A stretch of DNA of 64,000 bases from Gracilaria gracilis. Taxonomy: Eukaryota > Rhodophyta > Florideophyceae > Gracilariales > Gracilariaceae. The notes under the pieces were generated by a model, which was given only the letters and a program-made list of their open reading frames with translations, had not been told where the DNA came from and made no database searches. Below are positions 60,425 to 64,000 of the stretch, piece by piece. Made by a program: the position numbers and the translations under genes. Numbering within the stretch: the first letter of the stretch is position 1; every line of letters begins with the position of its first letter. The stretch is taken from positions 310,001 through 374,000 of the forward strand of contig JARGSG010000183.1 of assembly GCA_030374805.1 (NCBI GenBank), given 5' to 3'.

Positions 60425-63400
60425 TCAAACGGCGTCATACCCAAGGTTTTTCACCATCGGTGGCGACTTGCCCACCTGTGACCATTGCTCGATACCTTCC
60501 AGCAAAAGCTGCGCGTTCTCATGACCCTCCTGCGCCCGGTTTTGAATCGCCTGCTTCACCAAACACAACGATCGCACACCCCCTTCTCCTATTTCTTCCG
60601 TCTGCTGTTCCGGTGGAGACCGATTCGCGCACAATCTCTCAACTCGTTCATACAGCTGTACCGCAAACTTGATATCCTTCTGTGCATAAGTCAGCGCCAA
60701 CTCGTTCATTGCCTTAAGGTCCCGGTTTGACAGGATAGCGCTCTCGTACAGAATGATTGCAACCTCACGCTCGGCATCTGATTTGCCCCATGTAGACAGT
60801 CTGTTTGCCAGATACCTCATCAATTCTCCTGTTCTCCGTACCTTGATCAGTTTCAAGTGAAGCTTTGTCAGCTTTTTCATTCGAATCGTTTCTTCTTCCT
60901 TCTTCTCACTCTTCCAGATTAATTTCGCCTTTCCGTTCTCAAACGCTGTAAAATGACGAGCATCAATATCTCTCCACATCATATCCACTGAACGTAACGC
61001 TCGGTCCACATCCACTTCAATCTTTTGCGCGTCTATTTCCACTTGGTTCTTCTCATGCTCCAAAATGCAGTTGACAAACATTTCGACAGTCTCAATCCGA
61101 CGACCGAGTACAATTGCACGTTCCATCAACAGAAGCGCTTTTGGTCTGTTCTTTCGGTACATTCCAGTTCCAGTGAGTACTCCTTTCGCAAGATCATGCA
61201 TGGCTGACGGGTCCTGTTCTTGAACTCGCCCCATGAGAACTCCTGGCGTGACGGGGTTTGGGTTGAAGTTAGAGAATCCAGCACCTGCTCCGCCCAAGCT
61301 TTTGAACGCATGATCATGTGATGACCCAGGCGAAGATGAAGGAGTGGACATAGGCGATAGTTCTACATCATTCGACATGATATCTTCTTCGTCAGATGAG
61401 TCTCCTACACTCAGCTGTGACGTCCTTGCGCTGTGTTTAGAACCGGCACTTGATGAACTTCGAGGGGAACTTCTAGGGCGTTTCTTTCTGGGGGACATCA
61501 TCGTCCACAGCGGCGGTGGGGAGGGAGAACTTGACTGGTTCCTCGTAGGAACAAGACTGGAACTTAGCTTAAGTATGGCATCCAGATGAAGGGACGCGTC
61601 ACTCAACTCCGATATGCTGGCCTTCTCGTATGCCACCGCCGCACCATATTTAGTAGAACGAACTCGGTGCACTGTGCTTGGTAGGTCATCCCATCTGTGG
61701 CTCTCCAACGGCATTTGGTCCCCAACGATGATTAAAGACGAGTGTTTCAGCTCAAAAAAAGACATCCCAGCTCGAAATGGCCACCACCCCTCCCATACCA
61801 AGGCTGTTCGTTCTGAGTCAGCGCTGCTAATCTTCTTCGACACCACCCCACGAGATATCTTATTTCCACCTCTATGAACCCTCACGTGCTTCATGTAATG
61901 GTTTCTTTGCCATTCTCTCCTACCATGAAGACGACCTTCAAACGCGTCCCTCCAATCTTGCCATCGAAACAGCGTTTCCTCTTCAATGGGTATATTCCCG
62001 TACCCTTCGGCCACTATTTCCAGATAAATGAGCTGTGCCGTAAGACAAAAAGTAATCAAAGCTTTAAGCGGTTGAGGACCCGCCACTGGCCAAATTCTGA
62101 AGAACACACGCGCGATGCTGTTGTCTTTCAACGGAATGAATTCTTTCGAGTGTTCAACTCTAAGGCTCGGAAATCCCAGTAAGAGCAAAAGCATTGCTTC
62201 AATTCTGTACTGAACGCCTTTGTGGCTTTCTTCTTCAAACTGTTGAAGCACAGCGTGAACCCCATTCTGACATTCCCACAACAGGCGTTCTTGAAGTGTC
62301 GAATCAAACACGTCAGTAGGTTCCGTAGACTGGTCCTTAACCGCTTTCAGTAGACAGCTCCAAAGTTGTTGAGAAATACATATGGGTATTGATTTCCTTG
62401 GAATAGTTGGAAACCACCATTCATCCTGTCCATCCCCGCCAGGATAACAAAAGTCTGCTATTTCTGAACGAACGCTTTCAGTTACACATCCCATGAAACT
62501 TAGACTTTGTTCGAGGTGCGAATGTTGCGCATCGATATTCGCCAGTTGATATCTCAACTGACTACGCTCCAAATCCCGGTGAAAATCAAAGATACGTTGA
62601 CTTCGTTCAAGGGCAAATTTCTCGGCATCTGCTTCTGAACTCTCAGGCTCTGGGGATCCGTTTGTGTTCCCCTCACCGTTTAAGTCTTCTTTTGATACAA
62701 CCTCCACATCCCAGCCATGTTCAGTACTATTACTTAGACTTTGGGTAGCGTGCGCCAGTGTGTATCTTTCACCATCTAAACCCAAACCTTGCTGACTATG
62801 AACCAAAAACTCAACCTGATGACCATTGCTGAGGGCTAACCAATTGTCAATGCGAGCGCTGACTTGCAAGATTCCTCGATTGTCCCACAAATACTTTCCA
62901 TACCCGCCCTTCATGAAAGGGAATCCGCATCGTACAGCAGTTGGAGGGTCAATAAAACCCAGTTGATCTTGTAGAATACGCACGGGGGCGTCTGTTGGTT
63001 GTAAGCTTTTCCTCGGACGATAGATGTCGAAATCTTTCGAACTCGAGCGGGATAGTGAGTAAGCTTGTGGGTAACAACCGCACCACTCACGGATCCCGAT
63101 AAATATAGCAAACCACTCAACTTGAGATGGGGTCAGCTTCTCAACGAAATCATATAAATAGGAGGGGACTTGTGCAACCGCCTCCTTTATGAGCGGCCTG
63201 TATAGGCCATGAGAAGGTAGTGGGTCATCATTCTTCTCCATAACTGGCCAGGTATACGGAAGACCCGCTCCATTCAAAAAGCACTTCTTCAGAACTTCAT
63301 GCTTGTCAAACACCTGATCACGCCTCGTTGGTAGGAATCGATGCCACTTTTCAGGGTTAAGTAAAGAACTCTGTCCACGGTTGTCTTTGATAGAACGATC

Positions 63401-64000
63401 CAGGGGTTCATTGACGCATTCTAACTCCATGCGAAGCACTGCTGTGCCCCATACCTTCGCGGCAAAGTCTTGTCGTCTTGCCTCCCAAGAGCCTTCGTTA
63501 TAGACGAAAGCCTCAGAGTCTTGAAGCCATTGTTTCCCGAATTGCGCCAAGTATGCGACCGTCCATCTCACGAACGTCGTTTCAGGCTTTCGGGGTTGGA
63601 GCTTTCCTGTGCGGTGAAATGATATGTGTGGCGCGGAGCTTCCAATTATCTCATTGTCGACAATTGAACTGTTCACCTTCATTCTGTCGATTATTCTCGC
63701 AATTTCCCGATTCGAAACAGAAGGTTTGCGTCGCTCGTAGTGAATGTCACAGCGAGTTGGATGTTGGTCGTCACATAGTTTATCACTGTAACATCTTTCA
63801 CTTAAATGGTCAAGATTTGATTCGGATAACCTCTCCTGATACGCAGATCCCAACGAACTACGTGAACTTGGCGAACGCCTGAAGCGATTGAACGCTGATC
63901 GACCACCAAGCTTCTCGAAGAAAGCCACGCTTGACGGTCGGGCTTCATCGGCCTCGTCCGGAAAGTCGGTGAACCGTGTATCATGCTGCGTTACGTTCAG
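60425..64000 (-). CDS. Very large orphan protein with C-terminal Sel1-like repeats (5' end outside window)
   Basis: The frame is open for about 1190 codons and still open at the window edge (it begins LNVTQHDTRFTDFPDEAD), so the start is not seen. The first 700 residues have ordinary folded-protein composition with Trp-rich stretches (KVWGTAVLRMELECVNEPL, WFAIFIGIREWCGCYPQAYS, LLLLGFPSLRVEHSKEFIP) but no family I recognise. A basic, Ser-rich linker follows (MSPRKKRPRSSPRSSSSAGS), a likely nuclear localisation signal. The last 250 residues contain Sel1/TPR-like units (PSAMHDLAKGVLTGTGMYRK, LKAMNELALTYAQKDIKFAV). The function is unknown; a scaffold role is a guess. Confidence 0.7.
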   Translation of the reverse strand: MNVTQHDTRFTDFPDEADEARPSSVAFFEKLGGRSAFNRFRRSPSSRSSLGSAYQERLSESNLDHLSERCYSDKLCDDQHPTRCDIHYERRKPSVSNREIARIIDRMKVNSSIVDNEIIGSSAPHISFHRTGKLQPRKPETTFVRWTVAYLAQFGKQWLQDSEAFVYNEGSWEARRQDFAAKVWGTAVLRMELECVNEPLDRSIKDNRGQSSLLNPEKWHRFLPTRRDQVFDKHEVLKKCFLNGAGLPYTWPVMEKNDDPLPSHGLYRPLIKEAVAQVPSYLYDFVEKLTPSQVEWFAIFIGIREWCGCYPQAYSLSRSSSKDFDIYRPRKSLQPTDAPVRILQDQLGFIDPPTAVRCGFPFMKGGYGKYLWDNRGILQVSARIDNWLALSNGHQVEFLVHSQQGLGLDGERYTLAHATQSLSNSTEHGWDVEVVSKEDLNGEGNTNGSPEPESSEADAEKFALERSQRIFDFHRDLERSQLRYQLANIDAQHSHLEQSLSFMGCVTESVRSEIADFCYPGGDGQDEWWFPTIPRKSIPICISQQLWSCLLKAVKDQSTEPTDVFDSTLQERLLWECQNGVHAVLQQFEEESHKGVQYRIEAMLLLLLGFPSLRVEHSKEFIPLKDNSIARVFFRIWPVAGPQPLKALITFCLTAQLIYLEIVAEGYGNIPIEEETLFRWQDWRDAFEGRLHGRREWQRNHYMKHVRVHRGGNKISRGVVSKKISSADSERTALVWEGWWPFRAGMSFFELKHSSLIIVGDQMPLESHRWDDLPSTVHRVRSTKYGAAVAYEKASISELSDASLHLDAILKLSSSLVPTRNQSSSPSPPPLWTMMSPRKKRPRSSPRSSSSAGSKHSARTSQLSVGDSSDEEDIMSNDVELSPMSTPSSSPGSSHDHAFKSLGGAGAGFSNFNPNPVTPGVLMGRVQEQDPSAMHDLAKGVLTGTGMYRKNRPKALLLMERAIVLGRRIETVEMFVNCILEHEKNQVEIDAQKIEVDVDRALRSVDMMWRDIDARHFTAFENGKAKLIWKSEKKEEETIRMKKLTKLHLKLIKVRRTGELMRYLANRLSTWGKSDAEREVAIILYESAILSNRDLKAMNELALTYAQKDIKFAVQLYERVERLCANRSPPEQQTEEIGEGGVRSLCLVKQAIQNRAQEGHENAQLLLEGIEQWSQVGKSPPMVKNLGYDAV

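Noticed and set aside
1-64000. CRISPR arrays, tRNA or rRNA genes
   Set aside because: No regularly spaced repeats or convincing tRNA B-box/acceptor pairing or rRNA sequence were seen. A tRNAscan or Rfam search would be decisive.

Overview
This window is nuclear DNA of a eukaryote, almost certainly a red alga (Rhodophyta). The clearest marker is a nuclear-encoded phycobilisome linker with a plastid transit peptide that begins MAFV (43961-44893). The other housekeeping genes (CAF-1 p60, THOC1, WDR18/IPI3, MEMO1, HVA22/REEP, Yippee, ZIP transporter, PPR protein) are ordinary eukaryotic genes. Most are intronless. Where introns can be seen they are 80-91 bp with GT..AG ends (one in the HVA22 gene, three in the Yippee gene). 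The species cannot be named from this evidence.

Layout. 1-5212: 3' part of a Ty3/gypsy chromovirus-like element (integrase C-terminus, chromodomain), a long antisense ORF, a putative LTR, and an unassigned ORF. 5213-14998: a nearly whole, young Ty3/gypsy element on the minus strand with 508-bp LTRs about 1% apart. It carries dozens of copies of an 11-bp spaced palindrome, ACC-N5-GGT. 14999-15690: remains of a Tc1/mariner transposase. 15700-16900: GC-rich unassigned DNA and a long hairpin. 17040-22800: a tandem duplication whose units each carry a gene for a small secreted Cys-containing protein; the second copy is frameshifted. A diverged relative lies at 23160-23816. 25436-30811: CAF-1 p60, a PPR protein and HVA22/REEP. 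31243-33245: a Tigger/pogo DNA transposon complete with TIRs and TA target duplications. 33751-34839: ZIP transporter. 34840-40120: a gene-poor stretch. 40125-53115: THOC1, a secreted orphan, the phycobilisome linker, MEMO1, Yippee, a ZML-like GATA factor, WDR18/IPI3 and a Sel1-repeat protein. 54138-59657: three tandem paralogs sharing an undescribed two-part domain. Two end in a bZIP whose invariant basic-region Arg is Asn; the third has no bZIP. 60425-64000: a very large orphan protein running off the window.

How the genes relate. Several act on chromatin and RNA (CAF-1 p60, THOC1, IPI3, GATA and bZIP factors), but adjacency looks incidental rather than operon-like. The best candidates for undescribed biology are (1) the ACC-N5-GGT site array that fills one retroelement and is absent from its neighbours, (2) the tandem bZIP family with its shared novel domain and N-x7-N basic region, (3) the duplicated secreted-protein locus with hairpins found in only one unit, and (4) the long antisense ORF inside the first retroelement.
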